Shown one piece after another: positions 34,555 to 46,928 of a stretch of DNA of 64,000 bases. Each line of letters begins with the position of its first letter. Position 1 is the stretch's first letter. The stretch spans positions 2,115-66,114 of the forward strand of contig NZ_PIOC01000023.1 in NCBI RefSeq assembly GCF_003369575.1. Direction: 5' to 3'. The position numbers and the translations under genes are program-made. The notes below the pieces were generated by a model that saw only the letters and a program-made list of their open reading frames with translations, did not search any database and was not told the DNA's origin. This stretch comes from Oceanobacillus arenosus. Its GTDB lineage: Bacteria > Bacillota > Bacilli > Bacillales > Amphibacillaceae.

Positions 34555-36240
34555 ATGACAAAAGATTTACGAATAAAAAGTAGTGCATTTGATGGTACGA
34601 TGCGTGCACCAAACCGGGCAATGCTACGCGCGGTCGGATTAACAGACGAGGATTTCAAGAAACCAATGATTGGGGTAGCGGATACGGAAAGTGAAGTAAC
34701 ACCATGTAACATACATATGGGTTCCTTATCCCGCAGAGCAAAAGAAGGGGCCCGTGATGCAGGTGCGGTACCATTCTTATTCCACACAATCACTGTATCA
34801 GACGGGATTTCAATGGGAACACCAGGAATGCGCTATTCCTTACCTAGTCGTGATATCATTGCTGATTCTATTGAGACAGTAGTTGGAGCAGAGAATTTTG
34901 ACGGACTTGTTGCATTTGGTGGCTGTGATAAGAACATCCCAGGTTGTATGATTGCAATTGCCAATGCAGAAATTCCCTCTGTATTCGTTTATGGTGGTAC
35001 GATTGCACCTGGACATTTGAATGGCAAGGATATTGACCTTGTTTCCGTATTCGAAGGTGTAGGAAAGCATAATAACGGAGATATTACGGACGCAGAATTA
35101 AAGGCAATCGAATGTGCAGCATGTCCAGGAGCTGGTGCATGTGGAGGAATGTACACGGCGAATACGATGGCATCTGCTATTGAAGCACTTGGGATGAGTC
35201 TCCCGGGAAGCTCTTCACATCCAGCCGAATCATCTGAAAAAGAAGTTGATTCAGAAGAGGCTGGACGTGCAGTAATGAATCTTTTAGAGAATGGAATTTA
35301 TCCAAAAGATATCATGACAAAAGAAGCATTTGAAAATGCGATTACAGTTGTCATGGTACTTGGAGGATCCACAAATGCAATCCTACATTTGCTTGCGATT
35401 GCCCATGCAATTGAAGTCGATCTAACCATTGATGATTTTGATAGAATTCAGAAGAAGGTTCCACATCTGGCTGATCTGAAGCCAAGTGGTCGTTTCGTAA
35501 TGGAAGATTTATATAAAGTTGGTGGCGTACAAGCAGTAATGAAGATGTTATTTGAAGCGGGTTACCTGCATGGGGACTGTATGACAGTTACAGGAAAAAC
35601 AATTGCAGAAAACTTAAAAGATGCACCATCACTTAAAGAGGGGCAAGAAATTATTGCACCACTTGATAATCCGAAACGTAAAGATGGTCCATTAATTATT
35701 CTTAAAGGTAACCTATCTCCAGAAGGCTCTGTTGCAAAGGTCTCTGGTGTGAAGGTGAAAGTGCATACTGGCCCTGCACGTGTATTTGATACGGAAGAAG
35801 AAGCGACCGCAGCGGTCATGAAAAACGAAATTAACGAAGGTGATGTGCTGGTCATCCGTTTTGTTGGTCCAAAAGGCGGACCTGGTATGCCGGAAATGCT
35901 ATCCATCTCTAGTATTCTAGTAGGTAAAGGATTAGGAGAAAAAGTAGCATTATTAACGGATGGGCGTTTCTCCGGTGGTACACATGGACTTGTTGTTGGG
36001 CATATTGCACCTGAAGCACAGGTCGGTGGTCCAATCGCATTCCTAAAAGACGGCGATCTTGTAACGATTGATTCTGAGAAGAAACAATTGACATTTGATG
36101 TATCGGAAGAGGAACTCGAACAACGTCGCGCCCATTGGGTTGCACCACCATTATACAAAAAAGGTGTTCTAGGCAAGTACGCACATAATGTTACAAGTGC
36201 ATCACGTGGCGCTGTAACGGATTATTTAAACCGTGACTAA
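34555..36240 (+). CDS. ilvD: Dihydroxy-acid dehydratase
   Basis: A 561-residue iron-sulfur dehydratase converting 2,3-dihydroxy-isovalerate and -methylvalerate to 2-oxo acids, the third common step of valine and isoleucine synthesis. Cluster-ligand and family signatures are [16 protein letters not shown] (about 121-136), [17 protein letters not shown] and the C-terminal [15 protein letters not shown]. The start ATG 34555 follows AAAGGTGG at 9 bases; the upstream GTG lies within the ribosome site. It is transcribed alone, ended by a terminator at 36250, and separate from the ilvB operon 0.9 kb downstream. Confidence 0.96.
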   Translation: MTKDLRIKSSAFDGTMRAPNRAMLRAVGLTDEDFKKPMIGVADTESEVTPCNIHMGSLSRRAKEGARDAGAVPFLFHTITVSDGISMGTPGMRYSLPSRDIIADSIETVVGAENFDGLVAFGGCDKNIPGCMIAIANAEIPSVFVYGGTIAPGHLNGKDIDLVSVFEGVGKHNNGDITDAELKAIECAACPGAGACGGMYTANTMASAIEALGMSLPGSSSHPAESSEKEVDSEEAGRAVMNLLENGIYPKDIMTKEAFENAITVVMVLGGSTNAILHLLAIAHAIEVDLTIDDFDRIQKKVPHLADLKPSGRFVMEDLYKVGGVQAVMKMLFEAGYLHGDCMTVTGKTIAENLKDAPSLKEGQEIIAPLDNPKRKDGPLIILKGNLSPEGSVAKVSGVKVKVHTGPARVFDTEEEATAAVMKNEINEGDVLVIRFVGPKGGPGMPEMLSISSILVGKGLGEKVALLTDGRFSGGTHGLVVGHIAPEAQVGGPIAFLKDGDLVTIDSEKKQLTFDVSEEELEQRRAHWVAPPLYKKGVLGKYAHNVTSASRGAVTDYLNRD

Positions 36241-36249
36241 TTGTCATAT

Positions 36250-36290
36250 AAAAATAACTCCAGGGAGCTTTACACCTGGGGCTATTTTTA
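36250..36290 (+). terminator. Terminator of ilvD
   Basis: AAAAATAACTCCAGG pairs with CCTGGGGCTATTTTTA. Confidence 0.88.
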
Positions 36291-36555
36291 TATAATATGC
36301 AATATATTGCACTCCTAAAGTCTGGATCGAGTGAGTGGAATTAAAGTTTCATCATGGTATTCTTTGCATGATTGAAATACTCCTCAACAGGATTTAATAA
36401 TCGTTGAGAACCTATATTGTGTATAGAAACTTATTTTGATAATACAACTTAAATTTTCTATAAGCATAGCAAAATCATTTATTTCAGCTAAAATTCAGAT
36501 TGTAACAATTTTTTAATATTTTTTCATAAATTGAAAAATGCTTACTATATTAACA

Positions 36556-36570
36556 ATGTAAACGCATCCA
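36556..36570 (+). promoter_or_regulatory. CcpA cre site upstream of the ilv-leu operon
   Basis: ATGTAAACGCATCCA matches the cre consensus WTGNAANCGNWNNCW at every defined position. It is centred about 90 bases before the predicted transcription start, the spacing at which CcpA activates ilvB in B. subtilis. Confidence 0.75.
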
Positions 36571-36616
36571 ATATATTGCGATTTGTTACAACTATCAAAA
36601 AACTTCGAAAAACCTA

Positions 36617-36645
36617 TTGACCCGCGCAGGAAAAAGTTATATGAT
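36617..36645 (+). promoter_or_regulatory. Sigma-A promoter of the ilv-leu operon
   Basis: TTGACC (36617-36622), 17-base spacer, TATGAT (36640-36645). It predicts a leader of about 500 nucleotides before ilvB, similar to the B. subtilis operon. Confidence 0.82.
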
Positions 36646-36724
36646 TAACCGCAATATAAAGTATTCGAAATCATTCATACTTTAGTAAACAATTTCGTAC
36701 ATTTAAGTAATAATTTTGTTCCAA

Positions 36725-37050
36725 CGATGAAAATAGAATAATGACGAACTCGATGACGGGAATAAAGGAATATGGAAAGTGTACTTACAGAGATCTAGGG
36801 TTGCTGGAAGCCTAGAAGTACATATTATTCTGACATCTTCCCTGAGTGCTAGGCTGAAAGGTATCTTCCCATTAGGCTTGGTCAGGTGCAATAATTGTAC
36901 CTGTTATCAATGAGGCTAAGTTATTAGCCTTTTGAGGTAGTATTCGCAAGGATGCTATAAACATGGGTGGTACCGTGAAAAGAAGACTCTTTTCTCCCCA
37001 ATTATTTCTGAAAATTTGCAGATTTATGGGGAGAGTGGGGTCTTTTTTGA
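36725..37050 (+). promoter_or_regulatory. T-box leader of the ilv-leu operon
   Basis: Stem I spans about 36745-36850, with GGGAA (36758-36762) pairing with TTCCC (36838-36842), the AG-bulge segment CAGAGATCTAGGG and apical TTGCTGGAAG. The T-box TGGGTGGTACCGTG lies at 36963-36976, and a long terminator (GACTC..CTCCCC with GGGGAGAGTGGGGTC plus six T) at about 36984-37048. Uncharged tRNA would stabilise the antiterminator. The specifier may be ATC (36835-36837, isoleucine), but I could not fix it firmly. Confidence 0.92.
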
Positions 37051-37153
37051 TAGCTCAAAACTGTACCTCAATAGCGTATAAACGCATTACTTACACAAGA
37101 AGAGAATGATTTACACTTTCCAAATTCTAATAAACATGGAGGAGGTAGTTGAG

Positions 37154-38875
37154 ATGAAGATGGAGGCAAAGCTTGAGACACAATCAAAGAAAAAGCTTAA
37201 AACAGGTGCAGATTTATTAATCCAAACATTGGTTGATAATGGAGTTGATACGATTTTTGGATATCCTGGTGGTGCAGTATTACCGATTTATGATGCACTC
37301 TATCAAAGTGAGGCGAAATTCCAGCATATTCTGTCACGACATGAACAAGGTTCGATTCATGCGGCAGAAGGATATGCGCGCGTTACTGGAAAACCAGGTG
37401 TTGTCATTGCTACCTCGGGCCCTGGTGCAACAAACTTAGTAACAGGTATAACGGATGCGATGATGGATTCCTTACCACTTGTGATTATTACAGGTCAGGT
37501 TAGCAAGAACGTTATTGGTACAGATGCATTCCAAGAAGCAGATATAATCGGGATTACAACACCGATCACGAAATATAATTATCAGTTAAGTAATATTGCT
37601 GATATGCCAAGAGTCATTAAAGAAGCTTTTCATATTGCTTCAACAGGACGTCCTGGACCCGTTGTTATCGATATTCCAAAAAATATCTCCGAAGTATTAA
37701 CAAGTGACGAGTACGATAGCGATTTTTATTTACCAGGATACCAACCGACAATCAAGCCAAATGCATTACAAATTACGAAGCTAGCAGAAGCTTTAAGCCA
37801 TGCAAATCGGCCACTGATATTAGCTGGCGCTGGCGTATTATTCGCCAATGCTTCAGAAGGATTAAAGGCTCTTACGGATGAATACCAAATCCCAGTGACA
37901 ACAACCTTGCTTGGTTTAGGAGGTTATCCAGGATCTAGTGAACTATCATTAGGGATGGCGGGTATGCATGGAACGTATACAGCAAATATGGCCATCCAAG
38001 AATGTGACTTATTAATCAACATCGGTGCCAGATTTGATGATCGACTAACTGGAAATCTTCAGAAATTCGCACCAAAAGCAAAGATTGCCCACATTGACAT
38101 TGATCCAGCAGAAATTGGAAAAAATGTTAAGACAGATATCCCAGTTGTTGGGGATGCGAAGGAAGCAATCCAGGAATTGTTGAATTGTCCAATCACCATA
38201 CAAAGCCATACAGATTGGATTAACAAATTACAAAAAGACAAAGTAGACTTCCCGCTATGGTATGATCACTCAGATAAACTGATTTCTCCACAGTGGTTAA
38301 TCAAGCAAATTAATACGATTACAAGTGGGGGCGCGATCGTTACAACTGACGTTGGTCAACATCAAATGTGGGCAGCACAATTTTATAATTTTAATAAACC
38401 GAATAAATGGGTTACCTCTGGTGGGCTTGGAACAATGGGCTTCGGCTTCCCAGCAGCAATCGGTGCACAGCTTGGAAAACCAGATGAATTAGTAGTTGCC
38501 ATTGTTGGAGATGGTGGATTCCAGATGACCTTCCAAGAACTCTCTGTTATTAAACAAAAAAATCTACCTGTTAAGGTAATCATCGTTAATAACGAGGCAC
38601 TGGGAATGGTTCGTCAATGGCAGGAAAGCTTCTATGGTGAGCGATATTCAGAATCACTATTATCTGAAAACCCAGATTTCGTAAAACTGGCAGAAAGTTA
38701 TGGTATTCGTGGCGAGCGAGTAACGAAAGAGGCTGATGTTCCAGAATTGCTACGCGATGTTTTCTCCTACGATGGTCCAGTAGTTGTTGACTGTCGTGTT
38801 GAAAGACTAACCCTTGTTAATCCAATGGTTGCCTCTGGAACTGGATTAGATGAAATGATTGGGGTGACGAAATGA
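37154..38875 (+). CDS. ilvB: Acetolactate synthase, large subunit
   Basis: A 573-residue thiamine-diphosphate enzyme that condenses pyruvate with pyruvate or 2-oxobutyrate, the committed step of valine, leucine and isoleucine synthesis. The catalytic glutamate lies in [16 protein letters not shown] (about 56-71), FAD-region segments follow, and the ThDP/Mg motif is [16 protein letters not shown] (about 455-485). ATG 37154 has GGAGG 8 bases upstream; the earlier in-frame ATG at 37106 lacks one. It is the first gene of the ilvB-N-C-leuA-B-C-D(-ilvA) run and overlaps ilvN by 4 bases. Confidence 0.96.
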   Translation: MKMEAKLETQSKKKLKTGADLLIQTLVDNGVDTIFGYPGGAVLPIYDALYQSEAKFQHILSRHEQGSIHAAEGYARVTGKPGVVIATSGPGATNLVTGITDAMMDSLPLVIITGQVSKNVIGTDAFQEADIIGITTPITKYNYQLSNIADMPRVIKEAFHIASTGRPGPVVIDIPKNISEVLTSDEYDSDFYLPGYQPTIKPNALQITKLAEALSHANRPLILAGAGVLFANASEGLKALTDEYQIPVTTTLLGLGGYPGSSELSLGMAGMHGTYTANMAIQECDLLINIGARFDDRLTGNLQKFAPKAKIAHIDIDPAEIGKNVKTDIPVVGDAKEAIQELLNCPITIQSHTDWINKLQKDKVDFPLWYDHSDKLISPQWLIKQINTITSGGAIVTTDVGQHQMWAAQFYNFNKPNKWVTSGGLGTMGFGFPAAIGAQLGKPDELVVAIVGDGGFQMTFQELSVIKQKNLPVKVIIVNNEALGMVRQWQESFYGERYSESLLSENPDFVKLAESYGIRGERVTKEADVPELLRDVFSYDGPVVVDCRVERLTLVNPMVASGTGLDEMIGVTK

Positions 38876-39396
38876 GAAGAATCATAACCGCAACCGTGCA
38901 AAACCGAAGTGGGGTACTAAATCGGATTACAGGAATGTTATCAAAGCGTCAATTTAATATCGAAAGTATTTCCGTTGGAGCTTCTGATGTGGAGGGAATT
39001 TCGAAGATGACCTTTGTTGTCGAAATAAGTGACAACCAGAAATTAGAGCAACTGACGAAACAATTAAATAAACAAATCGATGTATTAAAGGTATCCGACA
39101 TTACGGATAATGCAATTGTTGCAAGAGAGTTAGCACTGATCAAAGTTAGTAGCAACAGTCAATTACGTGCTGAAATACAAGGTGTCATTACACCATTCCG
39201 TGCAAGTGTGATCGATATTAGTAAAGATAGTCTCATCATTCAAGTAACAGGGAAGCCAGAGAAGGTGGATGCACTCATTACCTTGCTCAGACCATATGGA
39301 ATAAAAGATTTAACCCGAACAGGTGTAACAGCATTCACGAGAGGGCATCAACCAGAACAGCAAGTAACCAACATTAATTCATTTTCTATCCTATAA
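38872..39396 (+). CDS. ilvN: Acetolactate synthase, small regulatory subunit
   Basis: A 174-residue regulatory subunit (also named ilvH) giving valine feedback control of the large subunit. An N-terminal ACT domain (about 3-75) begins [25 protein letters not shown], and the C-terminal ALS_ss domain (about 85-160) contains [25 protein letters not shown]. Its start codon overlaps the ilvB stop (ATGA), ensuring matched translation of the subunits. A short family B repeat and 180 bases separate it from ilvC. Confidence 0.95.
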   Translation: MRRIITATVQNRSGVLNRITGMLSKRQFNIESISVGASDVEGISKMTFVVEISDNQKLEQLTKQLNKQIDVLKVSDITDNAIVARELALIKVSSNSQLRAEIQGVITPFRASVIDISKDSLIIQVTGKPEKVDALITLLRPYGIKDLTRTGVTAFTRGHQPEQQVTNINSFSIL

Positions 39397-39454
39397 GTTG
39401 CGTTTGATTCTTAACTAGTAAACTTGTAATTGTTGGTAAAAGAACATTACGCTC

Positions 39455-42142
<2,688 letters not shown>

Positions 42143-42164
42143 AAGGGAAGGGGGTTCCAAAATT

Positions 42165-43271
42165 ATGAAGAAGCATATTGTTTTACTTCCAGGTGACGGA
42201 ATTGGACCAGAAATTATGGAATCAGCAAAGGCTGTATTAAATACGGTTGCGAATGAGCACAATCATGAGTTTATCTTTCATGAGCATGCAATTGGTGGTG
42301 ATGCAATCGATCGATATAATCATCCACTTCCAGAAGAAACGATTCATGCATGTGAGGCAGCAGACGCGGTTCTTTTAGGTGCGGTAGGTGGGAAAAAGTG
42401 GGATAGTAATCCCGGCCATTTGCGTCCGGAAAAGGGCTTATTAGGTATTCGTAAAGCACTTGGTCTTTTTGCAAACCTACGTCCAATTAAAGGATTTAAT
42501 TCTCTACTTCATGCATCACCGCTAAAAGAAGATATTATTACAGGAAGTGATATTTTAATTATCCGTGAGTTAACTGGTGGGTTATACTTTGGCACCCCAA
42601 GTGAACGCAGGGAGAATGGAAATGTCGTTGTCGATACCCTTTACTATGAACGACATGAGATAGAAAGAATTATTGATAAAGCATTTCAAAGTGCGATGCA
42701 AAGAAAGAAACAGTTAACATCTGTCGATAAGGCGAATGTGCTCGAATCAAGTAGAATGTGGCGGGAAATTGTCGATGAAAAGGCTAGTGTTTATCCAGAG
42801 GTAAAGGTAGAACATTTATTAGTCGACGCTGCTGCAATGAAGCTGATTACCCAGCCAAATCATTTTGATGTTATTGTTACTGAAAATTTATTCGGTGACA
42901 TTTTAAGTGATGAAGCATCCGTTTTAACTGGATCACTTGGAATGCTGCCATCTGCAAGTGTTCGTACGGATGGTGTCGGACTTTATGAACCTGTACATGG
43001 ATCAGCGCCAGATATAGCTGGAAAGGGAATTGCCAATCCATTCGGAATGATTCTATCGGCAGCGATGATGCTTAGACATTCATTTGGACTTGAGCAAGAA
43101 GCTGTGGAAATTGAAAGAGCTGTAAATGAAACGTTAGAGCAGGGATATCATACAGCTGATTTACAACTCAAAGATGGAAAGCTTGCAAGTACGAAAAAAA
43201 TTACAGATGCAGTAATCGAGAATTTAACAACAAAGAGTATTTCTAATAGTATTTGTAACACATATGTCTGA
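42165..43271 (+). CDS. leuB: 3-isopropylmalate dehydrogenase
   Basis: A 368-residue NAD-dependent oxidative decarboxylase, the third leucine step. The N-terminal IVLLPGDGIGPEIMESAK, the substrate-site ANVLESSRMWREIV and the C-terminal metal/NAD segment NLFGDILSDEASVLTGSLGMLPSAS followed by GLYEPVHGSAPDIAGKGIANP are all present. ATG 42165 follows AGGGAAGGGGG. Neighbouring genes are spaced 22 and 18 bases away, so it belongs to the operon. Confidence 0.96.
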   Translation: MKKHIVLLPGDGIGPEIMESAKAVLNTVANEHNHEFIFHEHAIGGDAIDRYNHPLPEETIHACEAADAVLLGAVGGKKWDSNPGHLRPEKGLLGIRKALGLFANLRPIKGFNSLLHASPLKEDIITGSDILIIRELTGGLYFGTPSERRENGNVVVDTLYYERHEIERIIDKAFQSAMQRKKQLTSVDKANVLESSRMWREIVDEKASVYPEVKVEHLLVDAAAMKLITQPNHFDVIVTENLFGDILSDEASVLTGSLGMLPSASVRTDGVGLYEPVHGSAPDIAGKGIANPFGMILSAAMMLRHSFGLEQEAVEIERAVNETLEQGYHTADLQLKDGKLASTKKITDAVIENLTTKSISNSICNTYV

Positions 43272-43289
43272 TTGGAAAGGAGTATTAAT

Positions 43290-44696
43290 ATGACAAAACC
43301 GGAAACAATTATTAAAAAAATATGGGATAAACACGTTGTCCATCAAGAAGAGGGAAATCCAGATTTATTATATATTGATCAACATTTAATTCATGAAGTG
43401 ACCTCGCCACAGGCGTTTGAAGGATTACGATTGAATAATCGAACCGTTCGCCGTCCAGATTTAACATTTGCAACAATGGATCATAATGTGCCAACAAAGA
43501 ATCGGGAAAATATTAAGGATGAGATTTCTAGGAAACAAATGGAAACCTTGAAGACAAATTGTGAAGAATTTGGGATTAAACTTGCGGATATGTTTCATCC
43601 AGATCAGGGAATCGTTCATGTAATTGGACCACAGCTTGGTTTAACCCAACCTGGGAAAACGATTGTATGCGGAGATAGTCATACATCGACACATGGTGCA
43701 TTTGGTGCACTTGCCTTTGGTATTGGTACGAGTGAGGTCGAGCATGTTCTTGCGACACAAACAATTTGGCAAGAACAGCCAAAGACAATGAATGTCCATG
43801 TTGAAGGGGATTTAGGCCCAGGTGTTACAGCAAAGGATTTAATTCTTGCAATCATTGCGAAGTTTGGTGTTAAATTCGGTACCGGGCATATTGTTGAATA
43901 TACAGGTGATGCGGTTCGTAAGCTGTCAATGGAAGGTCGTATGACGATTTGTAATATGTCGATTGAAGGTGGAGCAAGGGCAGGGTTAATTAGCCCTGAC
44001 CAGACTACGATTGATTTTCTTCGTGGTCGGGAATATGTACCACAAGGTGAAGCATATAATGAAATTGCAGATGAGTGGCTTGCACTTGCAACCGATGAAG
44101 GTGCCGAATATGATGCAACCTTAACGATTCAAGCAGCAGAAATTGAACCACAAGTATCATGGGGAACGAACCCGGCAATGTGTGTGCCAATTAGTGGAGC
44201 AACGCCAAGTCTAGCAGATGTGGAGCATAAGGAAGATGTACAAAGAGCGCTTGAGTATATGGGATTAGAGGAAAATCAACCAATTACATCAATTGAGATT
44301 GATCATGTCTTTATTGGATCATGCACGAATTCACGTTTTGCAGATTTAGAAAAAGCGGCTAGTATAATAGAAGGAAAAAAAGTAAAAGAAGGTATAAAAG
44401 CGATTGTCGTTCCGGGTTCATTCAGCGTGAAATTGCAGGCTGAACAAGTGGGACTCGACCAAATCTTCTTAAATGCAGGCTTTGAATGGCGTAATTCCGG
44501 TTGTAGTATGTGTTTAGGAATGAATGATGATATTATCCCACCTGGTGGCAGATGTGCATCGACATCAAACCGTAACTTTGAAGGTAGACAAGGAAATGGT
44601 GCACGTACCCATCTTGTTAGTCCAGAAATGGCGGCTGCGGCGGCAATTGAGGGACGTTTCGTTGATGTACGCAAATTTGCAGGTGTATTGAATTAG
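43290..44696 (+). CDS. leuC: 3-isopropylmalate dehydratase, large subunit
   Basis: A 468-residue aconitase-family protein carrying the 4Fe-4S cluster. Cluster cysteines are seen in FIGSCTNSR and in [11 protein letters not shown], and the active-site region has [32 protein letters not shown]. With LeuD it isomerises 2-isopropylmalate to 3-isopropylmalate. The start ATG 43290 lies 8 bases after AAAGGAG; the in-frame upstream codon at 43272 precedes that site. It is followed 11 bases later by leuD. Confidence 0.96.
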   Translation: MTKPETIIKKIWDKHVVHQEEGNPDLLYIDQHLIHEVTSPQAFEGLRLNNRTVRRPDLTFATMDHNVPTKNRENIKDEISRKQMETLKTNCEEFGIKLADMFHPDQGIVHVIGPQLGLTQPGKTIVCGDSHTSTHGAFGALAFGIGTSEVEHVLATQTIWQEQPKTMNVHVEGDLGPGVTAKDLILAIIAKFGVKFGTGHIVEYTGDAVRKLSMEGRMTICNMSIEGGARAGLISPDQTTIDFLRGREYVPQGEAYNEIADEWLALATDEGAEYDATLTIQAAEIEPQVSWGTNPAMCVPISGATPSLADVEHKEDVQRALEYMGLEENQPITSIEIDHVFIGSCTNSRFADLEKAASIIEGKKVKEGIKAIVVPGSFSVKLQAEQVGLDQIFLNAGFEWRNSGCSMCLGMNDDIIPPGGRCASTSNRNFEGRQGNGARTHLVSPEMAAAAAIEGRFVDVRKFAGVLN

Positions 44697-44707
44697 GAGG
44701 GATGTAA

Positions 44708-45289
44708 ATGGAAGCAATCAAACAGCATCAAGGACTGGTTTTTCCTTTAAATCGCAGCAATATTGATACAGACCAAATCATCCCTAAGCAATTTCTAAAA
44801 CGAATTGAAAGAACTGGATTTGGACAATTTCTGTTTTTTAATTGGCGCTTTGATGATGAAGGAAATGAACGAGCAGATTTTGCATTAAATGAACCGAAAT
44901 ACGAAAATAGTACCGTACTCATTGCAGGAGAGAACTTTGGCTGTGGTTCTTCAAGGGAGCATGCACCATGGGCGCTCTTGGATTATGGATTTAAAGTAAT
45001 CATTGCTCCAAGTTTTGCTGATATTTTTTACAATAATTCATTGAAAAATGGGATTATTCCTATTAAAATGGAAGAAGTACAGTTAAATAAATGGATGGAG
45101 CAAGCAGAAACTGGTAGACTAGTATTAGATATCAACCTGCTTGAACAGACCATTACAGATCAAGAGAACCTAATCGTACCTTTTGATATTCCTGAGTATC
45201 ATAAGGAAAAGCTGATTAATGGCTGGGATGATATTGCGCTAACCTTACTACACCAAGAGAAGATTGAACAATTTGAAAATTCGTTATAA
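44708..45289 (+). CDS. leuD: 3-isopropylmalate dehydratase, small subunit
   Basis: A 193-residue swivel-domain partner of LeuC. The N-terminal PLNRSNIDTDQIIPKQFLK and the substrate-binding GENFGCGSSREHAPWALLDYG (about 76-96) are the family signatures. Length is normal for the bacterial small subunit. ATG 44708 follows TAGGAGGG. It is the last leu gene; a 14-bp hairpin and about 90 bases separate it from ilvA. Confidence 0.96.
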   Translation: MEAIKQHQGLVFPLNRSNIDTDQIIPKQFLKRIERTGFGQFLFFNWRFDDEGNERADFALNEPKYENSTVLIAGENFGCGSSREHAPWALLDYGFKVIIAPSFADIFYNNSLKNGIIPIKMEEVQLNKWMEQAETGRLVLDINLLEQTITDQENLIVPFDIPEYHKEKLINGWDDIALTLLHQEKIEQFENSL

Positions 45290-45290
45290 C

Positions 45291-45319
45291 ATTCATTTGT
45301 GAGAATTATCACGTTCTCA
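45291..45319 (+). other. Hairpin between leuD and ilvA
   Basis: TTCATTTGTGAGAA (45292-45305) pairs with TTCTCACAAATGAA around a 7-8-base loop. No T tract follows on either strand, so it is more likely an RNA-processing or stability hairpin, or a weak attenuator, than a full terminator. Confidence 0.65.
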
Positions 45320-45380
45320 CAAATGAAAATAAAATAAATAAGGAAGTGGCCTAATTGGGGATTGCTTAACCGGTGAGTTA

Positions 45381-46361
45381 GTGCACAATGCGATGAAGCG
45401 CTTAGCGCCTATCGTCCATCGTACACCAATACTCACATCAGCGACAACAAATCAGTTACTTGGAAAACATATCTATTTTAAAATGGAAAATCAACAGAAG
45501 ACCGGTGCATTTAAGTTTCGTGGTGCAAGCTATAAATTAATGCAACTGACGAAAGAGCAACTAGCAAAAGGTGTTATTACTGCTTCAGCGGGAAACCATG
45601 CACAGGGAGTTGCGCTAGCCTCTAGAAAGTTAGGGGTAAAAGCCACAATATTTATGCCGGAAAAAACACCATTAGCAAAAGTAGATGCGACAAGAAATTA
45701 CGGCGCAAATGTTGTGCTTACTGGTGAAAGCTTTCAGGAGGCCTATACAGCGTCATTAGAAAAACAAATGGAAAGTGGTTCCACTTATATCCATCCTTTT
45801 GATGATCATCAGTTAATGGCTGGTCAAGGAACAATCGCGATGGAATTATTACGTCAAGAGGACCGTATTGATACGATTATCGTACCGATTGGTGGTGGCG
45901 GATTAATAAGTGGTATTGCAGTTGCAGCAAAATACGTAAATCGTAATATTCGAATTATCGGTGTTCAAGCAAGTGGTGCATCTGCAGCATATGATAGCTT
46001 CCATTCTAAAAAGAAGATGAAAACAAGTACTGTATCGACAATTGCTGAAGGCATTGCCGTTAAAGAGCCAGGAGAGCATACATTACCAATCATCTATAAC
46101 TATGTGGATGATGTGGTAACCGTAACAGATGAAGAGATTGCATCTGCTATTGTTTATATGCTCGAGCGAAATAAAACATTAGTAGAGGGTGCAGGGGCTG
46201 CTGCAACTGCTGCATTATTTGCCCATAATGATCAAATTAACTCCCGCCATTGTGGTGTGATTGTAAGTGGAGGTAACTTGGACATTGGGATGATGGCAAG
46301 AATTCAACAGCTTGCTTCAGAGGATCGTCATGTAGAGAATCAATCTTTGATAGCCCTATAA
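45381..46361 (+). CDS. ilvA: Threonine deaminase (short form without regulatory domain)
   Basis: A 326-residue PLP threonine dehydratase making 2-oxobutyrate for isoleucine. PLP lysine K45 lies in TGAFKFRGA, the phosphate-binding loop is VPIGGGGLISG, and the C-terminal half ends after GNLDIGMMARI. It lacks the C-terminal ACT-like domain of B. subtilis IlvA (about 420 residues), so feedback inhibition by isoleucine is not expected by that route. The start is uncertain: GTG 45381 has no good ribosome site, whereas a strong AAGGAAGTGG at 45340-45349 precedes TTG 45355, which is out of frame and stops after four codons. Confidence 0.9.
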   Translation: MHNAMKRLAPIVHRTPILTSATTNQLLGKHIYFKMENQQKTGAFKFRGASYKLMQLTKEQLAKGVITASAGNHAQGVALASRKLGVKATIFMPEKTPLAKVDATRNYGANVVLTGESFQEAYTASLEKQMESGSTYIHPFDDHQLMAGQGTIAMELLRQEDRIDTIIVPIGGGGLISGIAVAAKYVNRNIRIIGVQASGASAAYDSFHSKKKMKTSTVSTIAEGIAVKEPGEHTLPIIYNYVDDVVTVTDEEIASAIVYMLERNKTLVEGAGAAATAALFAHNDQINSRHCGVIVSGGNLDIGMMARIQQLASEDRHVENQSLIAL

Positions 46362-46375
46362 ACTTCTGAATTGGA

Positions 46376-46407
46376 TAGCCTAGCAGATGCTGGGCTATTT
46401 ATTTTTC
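46376..46407 (+). terminator. Terminator at the end of the ilv-leu-ilvA unit
   Basis: ATAGCCTAGCA pairs with TGCTGGGCTAT, followed by TTATTTTTC. Confidence 0.85.
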
Positions 46408-46928
46408 CCCAAATTAGGAAAAAGTTCTACAAAGCACGCTAATATTTGCATATATGTAGGGTGAAAATGAAAAAAATAGAAGGAATAATAAATATTTTTC
46501 TCTATTGATGAAACCCTTGATATCCCTGCTGCTACTAGTTCTTTTATTGTAAAAACGGCAATATACTGATAATTGGTAGATAAAACTTTCAGAAAACATC
46601 TTGCTTTTCTGAAATTATTCACTTATAATTCTTTATAATATATTAAGATTTATTTACGAAATGGTTTCAACCGTAATAAATAGTCCTATTTTTAGCATTA
46701 GCTCTAATCGATTGTTTCATAGAATTTTAGATTCTTATAGCTGGAATTATCGGAAAAATAAATAAATTGATTAGCAAATGCTTATCCTATTCCATGTTAT
46801 TTTTACATTTAATTATTCGAAAATTACATCCAATATTAATATTCCAAATAATAATTAGGGCAATGGATGACCCTTAGTAGAGATGGTCATTTTGGGACAG
46901 AGCAAATTAGTACCTAGGGGTGAGAAGT
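46408..46928. other. AT-rich intergenic region upstream of the peptide transporter
   Basis: No gene is supported here. It holds a CodY-like box (46811-46825) and a short hairpin (ATGACC at 46867-46872 with GGTCAT at 46885-46890, then TTTGGG) about 40 bases before the first transporter gene. No clear -35/-10 pair could be fixed. Confidence 0.5.
46811..46825 (+). promoter_or_regulatory. CodY-like box upstream of the opp/dpp operon
   Basis: AATTATTCGAAAATT matches the CodY consensus AATTTTCWGAAAATT at 12 of 15 positions. CodY represses peptide importers in Bacillus when branched-chain amino acids and GTP are plentiful. Confidence 0.55.

Noticed and set aside
35562-36176. 204-codon open frame antisense to ilvD
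   Set aside because: Serine/proline-rich shadow translation caused by ilvD codon use; no start signal.
46395-46622. 75-codon minus-strand frame after ilvA
   Set aside because: AT-rich translation dominated by F, Y and K, without ribosome site; it overlaps the ilvA terminator.
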